This document shows, piece after piece, positions 23,922 through 32,275 of a DNA stretch of 64,000 bases; the stretch's first letter is position 1; the number at the start of each line of letters is the position of its first letter. Position numbers and translations under genes: made by a program. Source of the stretch: Pseudooceanicola antarcticus. Its GTDB lineage: Bacteria > Pseudomonadota > Alphaproteobacteria > Rhodobacterales > Rhodobacteraceae. The notes below the pieces were generated by a model that was given only the letters and a program-made list of their open reading frames with translations, ran no database searches and was not told the origin of the DNA. The stretch is from contig NZ_OBEA01000006.1 in assembly GCF_900215355.1 (NCBI RefSeq), positions 1-64,000 of the forward strand. The letters run 5' to 3'.

Positions 23922-25000
23922 TGAAGGTGAAGTTTCCCGGCTATGTGCCGGAAAAGTTGCGGTCGGGCGAGATACGGCACCGTGTCCGCGTCGAGGGTAA
24001 CCCGAAGAAGCGTATCCGCATCCCGGTCGGCCCCGACGACCCCACCTTCACCGAGCACTACTACGCCGCCCGTGCCGGCCAGGTCGTGGAAACAGAGCCG
24101 CTCAAGCCGGTGGTGCGCCACTCTCTCGACGAACTGGTGCGCGACTACCTGATCTGGCTGGAAGCGCAGGTGCAGGCAGGCAACGCCTCCCCCATGACCC
24201 TCAAGCAGCGCCGTAGCCTCTTTGGCAAGGTCTGCGAGATGAAGGACCCCGAAGGTGAGCGCATGGGCGACCTGCACCATGACCTGCCCCCGGCCGGCAT
24301 CCACCACATCATCGACCAGTGGGGCGAGGCCACCGCCCAGGCAGACAACTCCCGCAAGGCGCTCAGTGCCGCATACAGGTGGGCAATCACGCGCGGCCGC
24401 GCGACACGCAACCCCTGCACCGGCATCGCGCGCGTACACCGCAGCCGTGGCGGCGCCGTGCCCTGGAGCACCAGCGACGTACGCGCCTTCCTAGATGCCC
24501 ACCCAGAAGGGACCACCGCCCGCCGCTGGCTCTTCCTGGCCATGTTCACGGCTTGCCGGATCTCCGATGTCCGCATCCTTGGTCGGCAGCACGAGGTGAT
24601 CCGCGATGGCGTGGTGTTCCTGGACTGGCAGCCGCAGAAGAAGGGCTCAGCATTCGTCTCCGTCCCTATCGCGCCCCAGCTTCTGACCGAGCTGCGCGCA
24701 ACCGAGGACGAAGGTGCGACCTATATCCTGAGCGAACACGGCCGGCCCTACCGCTCGACCGCGGCACTGCACCAGCGCATCCGTAGGTGGGTTGATACGG
24801 CTGGCCTGGAGAACAGAAGCCAGCACGGGCTGCGCAAGGCCATGGGCGAGATCCTGGCCGAGGCCGGCGCCACGCAACACCAGATCATGGCGGTGATGGC
24901 GCACACGCAGCCAGCGACTTCGGCGATCTATACGCACCGCGCGGACCGGCGCCGAATGGCTGCTGCAGCCATGCAGGCGATCAAAGGGTTCTCTCTTTAA
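23921..25000 (+). CDS. int: Tyrosine recombinase integrase
   Basis: 359 residues. N-terminal arm-binding part, a core-binding domain (about 65-170, SLDELVRDYLIWLEAQVQAG), and a catalytic domain with Arg213 (TACRISDV), a Lys in the beta-hairpin (QPQKKGS, about 240), His302-x-x-Arg305 (SQHGLRK), His328 (AHTQPATS) and the nucleophile Tyr337 (AIYTH). It performs site-specific integration and excision. It is the last gene of the rightward operon, so its expression is tied to that operon's promoter. Confidence 0.95.
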   Translation: MKVKFPGYVPEKLRSGEIRHRVRVEGNPKKRIRIPVGPDDPTFTEHYYAARAGQVVETEPLKPVVRHSLDELVRDYLIWLEAQVQAGNASPMTLKQRRSLFGKVCEMKDPEGERMGDLHHDLPPAGIHHIIDQWGEATAQADNSRKALSAAYRWAITRGRATRNPCTGIARVHRSRGGAVPWSTSDVRAFLDAHPEGTTARRWLFLAMFTACRISDVRILGRQHEVIRDGVVFLDWQPQKKGSAFVSVPIAPQLLTELRATEDEGATYILSEHGRPYRSTAALHQRIRRWVDTAGLENRSQHGLRKAMGEILAEAGATQHQIMAVMAHTQPATSAIYTHRADRRRMAAAAMQAIKGFSL

Positions 25001-25275
25001 GCGTCCGCTGCTTCCGAATCTGACATTCATCGAACTTCCTGCTCGTGGCCAATAGGCGCAGGGAGTTGCCGTTCGAGCGGCAGCACCAGGATGGCGGCTT
25101 AGCGCAGGAACCGGACACGCCCGGCGGGCTGTCTTAAGCCGCACCGCTAGGCGCTTCCGGCCCTTGGCCGTCATTCATGCGAAGGGAGGCGAACGGCAGG
25201 TCTGAGCCCAGACTCACCGATGCTGCGGGGCGCGCGAATGTCGGCTTTCGTCCGGCGCGTCGCACCATGATGGAG
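25001..25275. other. Non-coding stretch after integrase (possible att region, gene remnants)
   Basis: No credible ORF. Around 25174-25260 the text resembles a decayed coding stretch (reads NGRSEPRLTDAAGRANVGF in one frame), as often seen beside mobile DNA. A phage attachment site is expected near the integrase end, but I cannot identify its core. Confidence 0.35.
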
Positions 25276-26127
25276 TTAGTCAGCTTCCACCAAGTCACTC
25301 CGGGCATCGCGGATGATCATCCACGACGAATGCAGGAAAAGCCCCGCGATCGCGAACGCGACGATCAGGTCGGGCCATGCACTGCCAAGCCACGCGACCA
25401 GCCCGGCGGCGATGACCACGGCGAGGTTGCCGATGGCGTCGTTGCGAGAGAACAGCCAGACGGCTCGCATATTGGCATCACCCTTGCGGTGCTTTAGCAG
25501 CGGCAGCACCGCGAGGATGTTTACGATCAGCGCACCTACCGCGAAGGCTCCCATCAACCCGGCTTCTGGCGTGGTCTGGTTGAGGACACGCCAGAGCGTG
25601 CTGCCGACAACGCCAAGGCCCAGAAGGCCCAGAAACACGCCTTGGATCATCGCCGACCGCGCCCGCCATGTCAGGCTCCAGCCGATGGCGAGCAGGCCCA
25701 GAAACGTGATCGCACCATCGCCCAGAAAATCGAGCGCGTCTGCCTTCAGCGCCTGCGAACCGGACAAGAACCCGCCGAACATTTCGACCACGCCGTATCC
25801 GAGATTGAGCGCGACCACGATCCAGAGCGCGCGGCGATAGCTCGGGTCCTTGTAGGCCGGATCGGACGATGTATCGCCGTCCTCGATCTTCTCGAAACCG
25901 TAGCCGGTCGCGTCGAGCGCGGGCCGCACTTTCGGCAGATCGCCGTCCGCGATCCGCAATGTCATGATGTGGGTGGCGGCGGACACCTTCACGTCGCCTT
26001 CGGCCACGCCCGCAGACCGGGCCGCGCGCTCGATCTCGGCGGCATCTTTCGCGCAGTCCATGCCTTGCACCCGCATTCGGATCGGGGAGGAGGCTGTCGC
26101 CAACTTGCTGTTATCGGGCTGGCTCAT
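25276..26127 (-). CDS. Cation diffusion facilitator with N-terminal HMA-like domain
   Basis: 283 residues. Residues 15-85 form a heavy-metal-associated (HMA) domain with GMDCAKDAAEIERAA; the second Cys of the usual CxxC is replaced (C25-A-K-D). Six membrane segments of a cation diffusion facilitator follow, with acidic site KADALDFLGDGA in TM2 and FSRNDAIGNLAVV in TM5. It would export a divalent metal ion in exchange for protons. It is divergent from an ArsR-family regulator, suggesting metal-induced expression. It lies between integrase and the tRNA, so may be cargo. Confidence 0.85.
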   Translation of the reverse strand: MSQPDNSKLATASSPIRMRVQGMDCAKDAAEIERAARSAGVAEGDVKVSAATHIMTLRIADGDLPKVRPALDATGYGFEKIEDGDTSSDPAYKDPSYRRALWIVVALNLGYGVVEMFGGFLSGSQALKADALDFLGDGAITFLGLLAIGWSLTWRARSAMIQGVFLGLLGLGVVGSTLWRVLNQTTPEAGLMGAFAVGALIVNILAVLPLLKHRKGDANMRAVWLFSRNDAIGNLAVVIAAGLVAWLGSAWPDLIVAFAIAGLFLHSSWMIIRDARSDLVEAD

Positions 26128-26173
26128 GTGCGATCCTTTTTGTGGTGGCGGGCGAAAAGGTACGCTGCTAACG

Positions 26174-26191
26174 TATCAGTGGATAATGATA
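26174..26191. promoter_or_regulatory. ArsR-type operator between the divergent metal genes
   Basis: Perfect arms TATCA-N8-TGATA in the gap between the exporter and regulator genes, touching the regulator's ATG. Size and form fit the 12-2-12-like imperfect dyads bound by ArsR/SmtB repressors. Confidence 0.5.
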
Positions 26192-26541
26192 TGACAGCGC
26201 AAAACATTCAAGACGATCTTTCGGCACCCGATACACTGGATCTGCGGGCAAAGCTCTTCCGGGGCCTAAGCGATCCCAGCCGTCTGACGATCCTCGATGC
26301 GCTGGTGTCGGACGAACGCAACGTGCAGGAAATCGTCGGGCATACGGGTTTGGGTCAGCCCAACGTCTCGAACCATCTGCGCTGTCTGCTGGAATGCGGG
26401 CTGGTCAGTCGCCGCAGCAAAGGCCGCTTCGTTCGGTATCGTCTGGCGGACAGGCGGGTCGCCGATCTCATCCGTGATGCAGATCAGCTACTTGCCTCGA
26501 CAGCCAACGGAGTTGATGCCTGCCAAAGCTATACGGACTAA
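26191..26541 (+). CDS. ArsR/SmtB-family metal-responsive repressor
   Basis: 116 residues from ATG 26191; the long upstream extension is antisense to the exporter. Winged helix-turn-helix with ARSR pattern LFRGLSDPSRLTILDALVSD, ERNVQEIVGHTGLGQPNVSN-HLRCLLECGLVSRRSKGR. Cys residues in the recognition-helix region (LRCLLECGL) and near the C-terminus (DACQSYTD) resemble the CmtR/CadC-type metal sites. Likely represses the divergent cation exporter until metal binds. Overlap of the operator with its own start suggests autoregulation. Confidence 0.85.
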   Translation: MTAQNIQDDLSAPDTLDLRAKLFRGLSDPSRLTILDALVSDERNVQEIVGHTGLGQPNVSNHLRCLLECGLVSRRSKGRFVRYRLADRRVADLIRDADQLLASTANGVDACQSYTD

Positions 26542-27008
26542 CCGGCGCGACCTGCTGCAATGTCCTATCGGTGCGCCAAACCTGAAGCAGCCATCTGCGC
26601 ATCCGCAGCGAATGCACCCTTTGTCCCGCTGAGGAGACCTTGCTCCAACTCGCAGCGAAGATCCGGTTCCCGCCCTTTCTTTCCGGACCTGGAGAGATGC
26701 TGCGCCCGGAAGGAATGTCGCGGAAGGGCTGACTCCGGTCATTCGCTGCACCATGCACTAGCGTCCGCTTTGAGCTGACCTACGACCGAATCGACATCTG
26801 CTTTGAGCGCCCGTCCGCAGTTTGCCGACCATCTGCGAAACTCCCAGGCCATGGCACGGGTGCCATTTTCCCACTGCGGTGATCCCCTGGGACGGCCCCA
26901 AAACAGCGAGCCGCCGCCACCCGGCTTGGCCCAAAAGTGTCCCACGCCCAAAATCCGTGGGACAAATTTGGGAATTTATTGTTTCTTTTCAAAGGCCGTT
27001 CAGGGAAG
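26542..27008. other. Non-coding accessory stretch before tRNA-Leu
   Basis: 467 bases without a credible gene. Short frames such as one reading CAKPEAAICASAANAPFVPL look like decayed coding sequence. The only clear structure is the hairpin at 26939-26963. Confidence 0.4.
26939..26963 (-). terminator. Possible terminator downstream of tRNA-Leu
   Basis: GTCCCACG and CGTGGGAC form a perfect 8-bp stem about 46 bases beyond the tRNA 3' end, on the tRNA strand, followed by ACTTTTGGG. Probably ends the tRNA transcript. Confidence 0.5.
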
Positions 27009-27094
27009 TGGTGCCCCGCCCCGGACTCGAACCGGGACGACCGTTAAGCCGTCGGATTTTGAATCCGATGCGTCTACCATTCCGCCAGCGGGGC
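27009..27094 (-). tRNA. tRNA-Leu, anticodon CAA
   Basis: Complete cloverleaf on the minus strand: acceptor GCCCCGC pairs with GCGGGGC, discriminator A and encoded CCA (27009-27011). Anticodon arm TCGGA-TTCAAAA-TCCGA gives CAA (plus-strand 27059-27061); a long variable arm and GGTTCGAGTCC T-arm are present. It is the nearest tRNA to the integrase and a candidate integration target for the mobile DNA on its 3' side. Confidence 0.95.
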
Positions 27095-27356
27095 AACGCG
27101 AAAATTCCTACTGGCAAGTCGGGACATCGTCAATCTGCTGATTGGCCCTGTCCGCGCGCAGGGCACGGCCGAGGCGCTTCGAGACAGCCGACACGCCCTG
27201 CCCTGGCAGCGCCCTGGACCTAGGGCCACGACACATAGGGTTGAGCGCCTTGAAAAAGCGGCACTTTCCGGCTGAAAGAGCATCAAATCTCTCGACCGAA
27301 GCCCACGAGAGGATTAGTCAGTTGGCCAAAGTCTTTTCAATATTCCCGGTCGTGTC

Positions 27357-27872
27357 ATGTTCCTTATCTATTTCCTTGTCATCGCCGCCGTGCTGCGGAT
27401 CGGCAGCCTGATCATCTCGATGCGCAACGAGGCCCGGCTGCGCGCCGGTGGCGGGGTCGAGCACCATGCCGGCACCACCCGGCTGCTGGCCATCGCCCAT
27501 GTGGCCTTCTACGTGCTGGCCTTCGTCGAGGGGATCTCGCGGCATCCGGCTCTGGACTGGGTCTCGCTTGCCGGGCTGGTGATCTACGCCGGCGCCATGC
27601 TGGCGCTGGTCTGGGTGATCTGCCAGCTGGGCCAGCTCTGGACGGTGAAGCTGATGATCGCCAAGGACCACGAGCTGGTCACCGGCTCGCTCTTTGCCCG
27701 GCTGCGCCATCCCAACTACTTCCTGAACATCATCCCCGAGCTCCTGGGCTTTGCACTGGTGATGCATGCCTGGTCGACGCTGGTCATCGGCCTGCCGCTC
27801 TATGCCATCATCCTGCGGCGCCGGATCTCCCAGGAAGAGCGTATCATGCGGGCGCATTTCGCAGGCTACTAG
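27357..27872 (+). CDS. Isoprenylcysteine carboxyl methyltransferase-family membrane protein
   Basis: 171 residues with about four to five membrane segments and the ICMT-type C-terminal motif ARLRHPNYFLNIIPELLGF, then RRRISQEERIMRAHF. In bacteria members of this family methylate small or lipid substrates and the true substrate is usually unknown. The gene stands alone, convergent with the GntR gene three bases away. ATG 27357 has no strong Shine-Dalgarno, so the start is less certain. Confidence 0.75.
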   Translation: MFLIYFLVIAAVLRIGSLIISMRNEARLRAGGGVEHHAGTTRLLAIAHVAFYVLAFVEGISRHPALDWVSLAGLVIYAGAMLALVWVICQLGQLWTVKLMIAKDHELVTGSLFARLRHPNYFLNIIPELLGFALVMHAWSTLVIGLPLYAIILRRRISQEERIMRAHFAGY

Positions 27873-27875
27873 GGC

Positions 27876-28604
27876 CTATTCCGCCGGGGTGGCCGAGGTC
27901 CTCTCGCGCCCGTCGCGGATCACCTTTCGCATCGCCTCTTCGGCCAGCTCCGGCAGGCCGCTGGCGATGGCGCGGGCGATGGCACGGTGATTGCCGGCCA
28001 CATCGGCGCGGGTGGTGGGGAAGTTCTCTTCCTTTTCCATCAGGAAGAGCGAGTAGAGCGCGGTCTGCACCATGTCGCCGAGCGAGCGCAGGAAGCGGTT
28101 GCCCGAGATGCGCAGCACCTGCTTGTGGAACTCGTAGTCCGCCACGGCGAAATCGGCGCGGCTCTTGGCGGCTTCCATCTCGTCGCAGAGGGCAAAGAGC
28201 TGATCGCATTCCAGCTGGTTGGCCTGGCGCGCGGCGCGGGCGGCGGCGGCGGGCTCGAAGATCAGGCGGATCTCGAAGAGCTCGTCGTAGAAGCGCCCCG
28301 GAGACTTCACCGCCGAGTGCCAGCGCAGCACGTCCTCGTCGAACATGTTCCAGTCGTCGGGGTGGCGCACATGGGTGCCCACCTTGGCCTTCGACTGGAT
28401 CAGCCCCTTGGCCGCCAGGGTCTTCTTGGCCTCGCGCACCACGGTGCGCGAGACGTCGAACATTTCACAAAGGTCGGGATCGAGCGGGATCATCGTCTCG
28501 GCCGGGTATTCCCCCGCCACCACCGCGCGCCCGAGCTGCTCGACCACGAAGCTGGTATGGTTCGAGGTCCGCGCCCGCCGGGCGTCGGCCGAGACGACTG
28601 TCAT
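27876..28604 (-). CDS. GntR/FadR-family transcriptional regulator
   Basis: 242 residues from ATG 28604, which overlaps the permease stop (ATGA 28601-28604). N-terminal winged helix (IPLDPDLCEMFDVSRTVVRE, AKKTLAAKGLIQSKAKVGTH) and C-terminal FCD domain with the metal-site histidines in YEFHKQVLRISGNRFL and AGNHRAIARAIASG. As the last gene of the ytf-like operon it probably senses the imported sugar or a product and controls the operon through the palindromes upstream of the binding-protein gene. Confidence 0.88.
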   Translation of the reverse strand: MTVVSADARRARTSNHTSFVVEQLGRAVVAGEYPAETMIPLDPDLCEMFDVSRTVVREAKKTLAAKGLIQSKAKVGTHVRHPDDWNMFDEDVLRWHSAVKSPGRFYDELFEIRLIFEPAAAARAARQANQLECDQLFALCDEMEAAKSRADFAVADYEFHKQVLRISGNRFLRSLGDMVQTALYSLFLMEKEENFPTTRADVAGNHRAIARAIASGLPELAEEAMRKVIRDGRERTSATPAE

Positions 28605-29593
28605 GACGGCGTGGCGGAGCCAGTCCGAACTCTCTTTCGGCTTGTCGTGGCCCAAGTCAGTCCCTTTTGCAGCAGGATGAATGCAAAGAGCAGAGCTCCG
28701 ATGACAATCTTAGTCCACCAGCTCGACAATGTCCCGTCGAAGACGATGTACGTCTGGATCAGACCCATGATCAGGATACCAAAGAAGGTGCCCGCAACGA
28801 AGCCGTATCCGCCGGACAGAAGCGTGCCGCCGATGACCACCGCCGCGATGGCGTCCAGCTCGACCCCCACGGTGGCCAGCGAGTAGCCCGCCGAGGTGTA
28901 GAGCGAGAAGACGATCCCCGAGAGCCCGGCCAGCCCGCCCGAAATGGCGTAGATCGACACGGTGGTGCGTGCCAGCGGCACCCCCATCAGGCGCGAGGTG
29001 GCGACGCCGCCGCCCAAGGCATAGACGTTCTGGCCCAGCTTGGTGCGGTGCAGCACCAGGGCGCCGGCGATGAAGGCCAGCAGCATGATGGCGCCGATCA
29101 GGCGGAAGCGGCCTCCGCCCGGTGCCTTGTAGTAGATCGACTGCAGGAAGTCGTAGAACTCATGCTCGATCGGCACGCTGTCGGTGGACAGCACGTAGGC
29201 CGCGCCACGGGCGAAGAACATGCCGGCCAGGGTGACGATGAAGGGCGGCATCTCCAGGTAGTGGATCACCGCCCCCATGGCCGCGCCGAAGGCGGTGGTC
29301 AGCACCAGCACCATGGCGAAGGCGGTCAGCGGATGGATCGAGGTATCGCGCAGCACCACGGCCAGGAAGACCCCGGTGAAGGCGATGACCGAGCCGACCG
29401 AGAGGTCGATACCGCCCGACAAGATGACGAAGGTCATCCCGACCGCGACGATGCCCAGGAAGGCGTTGTCGGTCAGCAGGTTGGCGACGACACGGGTCGA
29501 GAACATCGCCGGGTATTGCGCCGTGCAAAGCGCATAGGCCAGCACGAAGGTCAGCAGGGTGACCAGCAGCGGCAGATGGGTCGAGCGGATCAC
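28601..29593 (-). CDS. yjfF: Sugar ABC transporter permease, YjfF-like
   Basis: 330 residues, eight to ten hydrophobic segments, RbsC/BPD_transp_2 family: GGIDLSVGSVIAFTGV (about 60-75) and the cytoplasmic loop GVATSRLMGVPLARTTVSIY, AIAAVVIGGTLLSGGYGFVA. Pairs with the upstream permease. Start overlaps its stop by four bases. Gene order binding protein - ATPase - permease - permease matches ytfQ-ytfR-ytfT-yjfF, which imports galactofuranose in E. coli; the exact sugar here is inferred. Confidence 0.82.
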   Translation of the reverse strand: MIRSTHLPLLVTLLTFVLAYALCTAQYPAMFSTRVVANLLTDNAFLGIVAVGMTFVILSGGIDLSVGSVIAFTGVFLAVVLRDTSIHPLTAFAMVLVLTTAFGAAMGAVIHYLEMPPFIVTLAGMFFARGAAYVLSTDSVPIEHEFYDFLQSIYYKAPGGGRFRLIGAIMLLAFIAGALVLHRTKLGQNVYALGGGVATSRLMGVPLARTTVSIYAISGGLAGLSGIVFSLYTSAGYSLATVGVELDAIAAVVIGGTLLSGGYGFVAGTFFGILIMGLIQTYIVFDGTLSSWWTKIVIGALLFAFILLQKGLTWATTSRKRVRTGSATPS

Positions 29594-30645
29594 TGGGCAT
29601 CCTCCTTGGGCGTCAGTACGGGCCGCGAAGAGCTCTTCTCGGGTTGGACATGCAGGCTCGAGGCCCGCAGCATGTAGATCAGGTGGCCGACCTTGGGCGA
29701 CTGGATGACCAGGATCGCCAGGATCAGCACCGACTTGATGATCAGGTTGAACTCGGGCGGCATGCCCGAGAGCAGGATCAGCGAGTTGACCGACTGGATG
29801 ATCAGCGCGCCCAGGAGCGAGGCGAGGATCGAGAACCGCCCGCCCAGCAGGGAGTTGCCGCCGATGACCACGGCGAGGATGGCGTCAAGCTCCAGCCAGA
29901 GGCCTGCGTTGTTGGCATCCGCCCCCTTGATGTCGGCGGCGACGATGACACCAGCCAGCGCGGCGCAGAAGCCGGTCATGGCGTAGACGCAGATCAGCAG
30001 CACGCGGGAGTTGATGCCCGCCAGCCGCGACGAGGCCTCGTTGATGCCGATGGCCTCGATCAGCATGCCGAGGGCCGTGCGGCGCACCGCGAAGATGGCC
30101 CCTGCCCCGAGCGCGATCCAGATCAGGATCGGGGTCGGGATGCCGACGATGGTGCCTGCGCCGAGGCGGATCAGGCCGGGGTCGATGAAGGTCAGGATGG
30201 TGCCCTCGGTGATCAGCTGCGCGATCCCGCGACCGGCCACCATCAGCACCAGCGTGGCGACGATGGGCTGGATGCGCAGCACCGCCACCAGGAAGCCGTT
30301 CCACAGCCCGCAGAGCGAACCGACGGCCAGGGCGCCGATGAGCGCGGTGGTCCAGTGGTGCCCCTCGCTGACCAGCGAGGCGGCGGTGGCGCCCGCGATG
30401 GCCATGACCGCACCGACCGAGAGGTCGATGCCGCGCGTGGCGATGACCAGGGTCATGCCGATGCACAGCAGCGCCACCGGCGCGCCGCGATTCAGCACGT
30501 CGATCAGGTTGCCGAAGACTCGGCCGTTGTGGATCTCGATGTTCAGGAAGCCGGGAAAGACCGCGACATTGAAGGCAAGCACGACGCCGAGGATGATCAG
30601 CTGCGGCAGGATGCGCTTGAAGACGGACGGGGTGGTGGCGGACAT
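29590..30645 (-). CDS. ytfT: Sugar ABC transporter permease, YtfT-like
   Basis: 351 residues of the RbsC type: IATRGIDLSVGAVMAIAGAT, GLWNGFLVAVLRIQPIVATL, GINEASSRLAGINSRVLLIC and ELDAILAVVIGGNSLLGGRF. Forms the membrane channel with the second permease. Its start touches the ATPase stop. A Pro/Ser-rich C-terminal tail (HVQPEKSSSRPVLTP) is longer than in E. coli. Confidence 0.83.
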   Translation of the reverse strand: MSATTPSVFKRILPQLIILGVVLAFNVAVFPGFLNIEIHNGRVFGNLIDVLNRGAPVALLCIGMTLVIATRGIDLSVGAVMAIAGATAASLVSEGHHWTTALIGALAVGSLCGLWNGFLVAVLRIQPIVATLVLMVAGRGIAQLITEGTILTFIDPGLIRLGAGTIVGIPTPILIWIALGAGAIFAVRRTALGMLIEAIGINEASSRLAGINSRVLLICVYAMTGFCAALAGVIVAADIKGADANNAGLWLELDAILAVVIGGNSLLGGRFSILASLLGALIIQSVNSLILLSGMPPEFNLIIKSVLILAILVIQSPKVGHLIYMLRASSLHVQPEKSSSRPVLTPKEDAQ

Positions 30646-32165
30646 CAGGCTGTTGCCTCCTTGGCGGGCTCTTCGGCGGCGATGGCGCGGATGATGTTGG
30701 ACGGGGTGATCTGGTCTCCGGTCAGCTCGCCGACCTGGCGGCGATCCCGCAGCACCACCACGCGGGTGGAATAGGCCACGAGCTCTTCCATCTCCGACGA
30801 GGCGACCAGCAGCGCCATGCCCTCTTCGCGCAGCCGCTCGATCAGGGCGATGATTTCGGCATGGGCGCCGACGTCGATGCCTCGGGTGGGTTCATCGAGG
30901 ATCAGCAGGTCGGGTTGCGTCGCCAGCCAGCGCGCCAGCAGCGCCTTTTGCTGGTTGCCGCCCGAGAGCAGCCGGATGGGCATGTCGAGACTGGCCAGAC
31001 GGATATCCAGCGCACGCACGTAGTGCTCGGCGATCTCGTTGACGCGGGCGCGGGGCAACGGCCTGATCCAGCCCTGCCGGGCCTGCAGCGCCAGGATGAT
31101 ATTGTCGCGCACCGACAGGTCGCCGACGATCCCTTCCGTCTTGCGATCCTCGGGACAGAGGGCGAAACGATGGGTGATCGCATCACGCGGGCGATTGATG
31201 CGGATCTCCCGCCCCCGCTTCGAGATCTTCCCCTGATCGCCCTGCACCGCACCGAAGACAAGGTTCGCCGTCTCGGTCCGGCCCGAGCCCAGAAGGCCCG
31301 CAAGGCCCACGACCTCTCCCTCGTGCAGGGTCAGGTTGAAGGGTTCGACCATGCCGCGCTTGCCCAGGTCCTCGATCTCGACCAGCACCTCGCCGGCATG
31401 ACCGCCCTTGCGCTCCTGCACCTTCTCTTCCAACTGGCGGCCCAGCATCAGGGTGACGATGTCATTGGAGCTGACCTTGCGCAGGTCACGCTCGCCCACC
31501 ACCTGGCCGTTGCGCAGCACGGTGGCGCGGTCCGAAATCTCGAAGACCTGGTCGAGGAAGTGGGTGATGAAGACCACCGCCAGCCCGCGCTCCTTCAGCT
31601 TGCGGATGACAGAGAAGACCAGTTGCACCTCCTCGCGGTCGAGCGAGGCGGTCGGCTCGTCCAGGATCAGCACCTTGCCCGACATCTCGACGGCGCGGGC
31701 GATGGCGATGACCTGTTGCACTGCAACGGAATAAGAGGTCAGCGGCTCGGCCGGGTCGATGTCCAGGCCATAGTCCAGCAGCACGTCGCGGGCGGCGCGG
31801 TTCATCGCGCGCCGGCGCAGCAGGCCGCCGCGGGTGATCTGGCGACCGAGGAAGAGGTTCTCTGCCACGGTCATGTTCGGCAGCAGGTTGACCTCCTGGT
31901 AGACCGTGCCGATGCCGAGCGCCTGGCTTTCATTGGTCGAGGCCGGGTCGACTTCGACGCCCTCCAGCTCGATCTTGCCGCCATCGCGGCGATAGGCGCC
32001 GGTGAGGCATTTGATCAGCGTGGACTTGCCCGCGCCGTTTTCGCCCAGAAGCGCGTGAACCTCGCCGGGGAGCAGCTTCAGCTCGACCTCGTCCAGGGCC
32101 ACGGCGCCGGGAAAGAATTTGGAAATCCCGCTGGCATGAAGCAGCGGGCGGATATCATCTGGCAT
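30645..32165 (-). CDS. ytfR: Sugar ABC transporter double ATPase, YtfR-like
   Basis: 506 residues, two ABC domains. First: Walker A GENGAGKST (about 40-48), Walker B/D-loop LILDEPTASLDREE. Second: degenerate Walker A GLLGSGRTE, signature LSGGNQQKALLARWL and LDEPTRGIDVGAHAEI, the monosaccharide-importer type in which the second site is weak. Energises import through the two permeases. It is separated from the binding-protein gene by two hairpins, one terminator-like. Confidence 0.88.
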   Translation of the reverse strand: MPDDIRPLLHASGISKFFPGAVALDEVELKLLPGEVHALLGENGAGKSTLIKCLTGAYRRDGGKIELEGVEVDPASTNESQALGIGTVYQEVNLLPNMTVAENLFLGRQITRGGLLRRRAMNRAARDVLLDYGLDIDPAEPLTSYSVAVQQVIAIARAVEMSGKVLILDEPTASLDREEVQLVFSVIRKLKERGLAVVFITHFLDQVFEISDRATVLRNGQVVGERDLRKVSSNDIVTLMLGRQLEEKVQERKGGHAGEVLVEIEDLGKRGMVEPFNLTLHEGEVVGLAGLLGSGRTETANLVFGAVQGDQGKISKRGREIRINRPRDAITHRFALCPEDRKTEGIVGDLSVRDNIILALQARQGWIRPLPRARVNEIAEHYVRALDIRLASLDMPIRLLSGGNQQKALLARWLATQPDLLILDEPTRGIDVGAHAEIIALIERLREEGMALLVASSEMEELVAYSTRVVVLRDRRQVGELTGDQITPSNIIRAIAAEEPAKEATA

Positions 32166-32202
32166 TTCGTCAACTCGTGTTGGGCCGCCCGAGGGTGAAA
32201 AA

Positions 32203-32232
32203 GCTGCCCGACATCATGACCTGCCGGGCAGC
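32203..32232 (-). terminator. Internal Rho-independent terminator between ytfQ and ytfR
   Basis: Stem GCTGCCCG/CGGGCAGC followed on the leftward strand by CTTTTTCACC. Placed inside the operon, it should end part of the transcripts after the binding-protein gene. Confidence 0.65.
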
Positions 32233-32240
32233 TACCGTCA

Positions 32241-32266
32241 GGTCCCGGAGCCCTTCCTCCGGGACC
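32241..32266 (-). promoter_or_regulatory. Strong hairpin just after ytfQ
   Basis: Perfect 10-bp stem GGTCCCGGAG/CTCCGGGACC with a 6-base loop, about 10 bases after the binding-protein stop and lacking a T run. Typical of hairpins that protect the binding-protein mRNA from 3' exonucleases. Confidence 0.6.
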
Positions 32267-32275
32267 CGCCGGGGA

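Noticed and set aside
1-25000. A gene transfer agent cluster
   Set aside because: The head and connector order is GTA-like, but integrase, repressor, replication initiator, HNH endonuclease and lysis genes show a prophage, and gp12-gp15 are missing.
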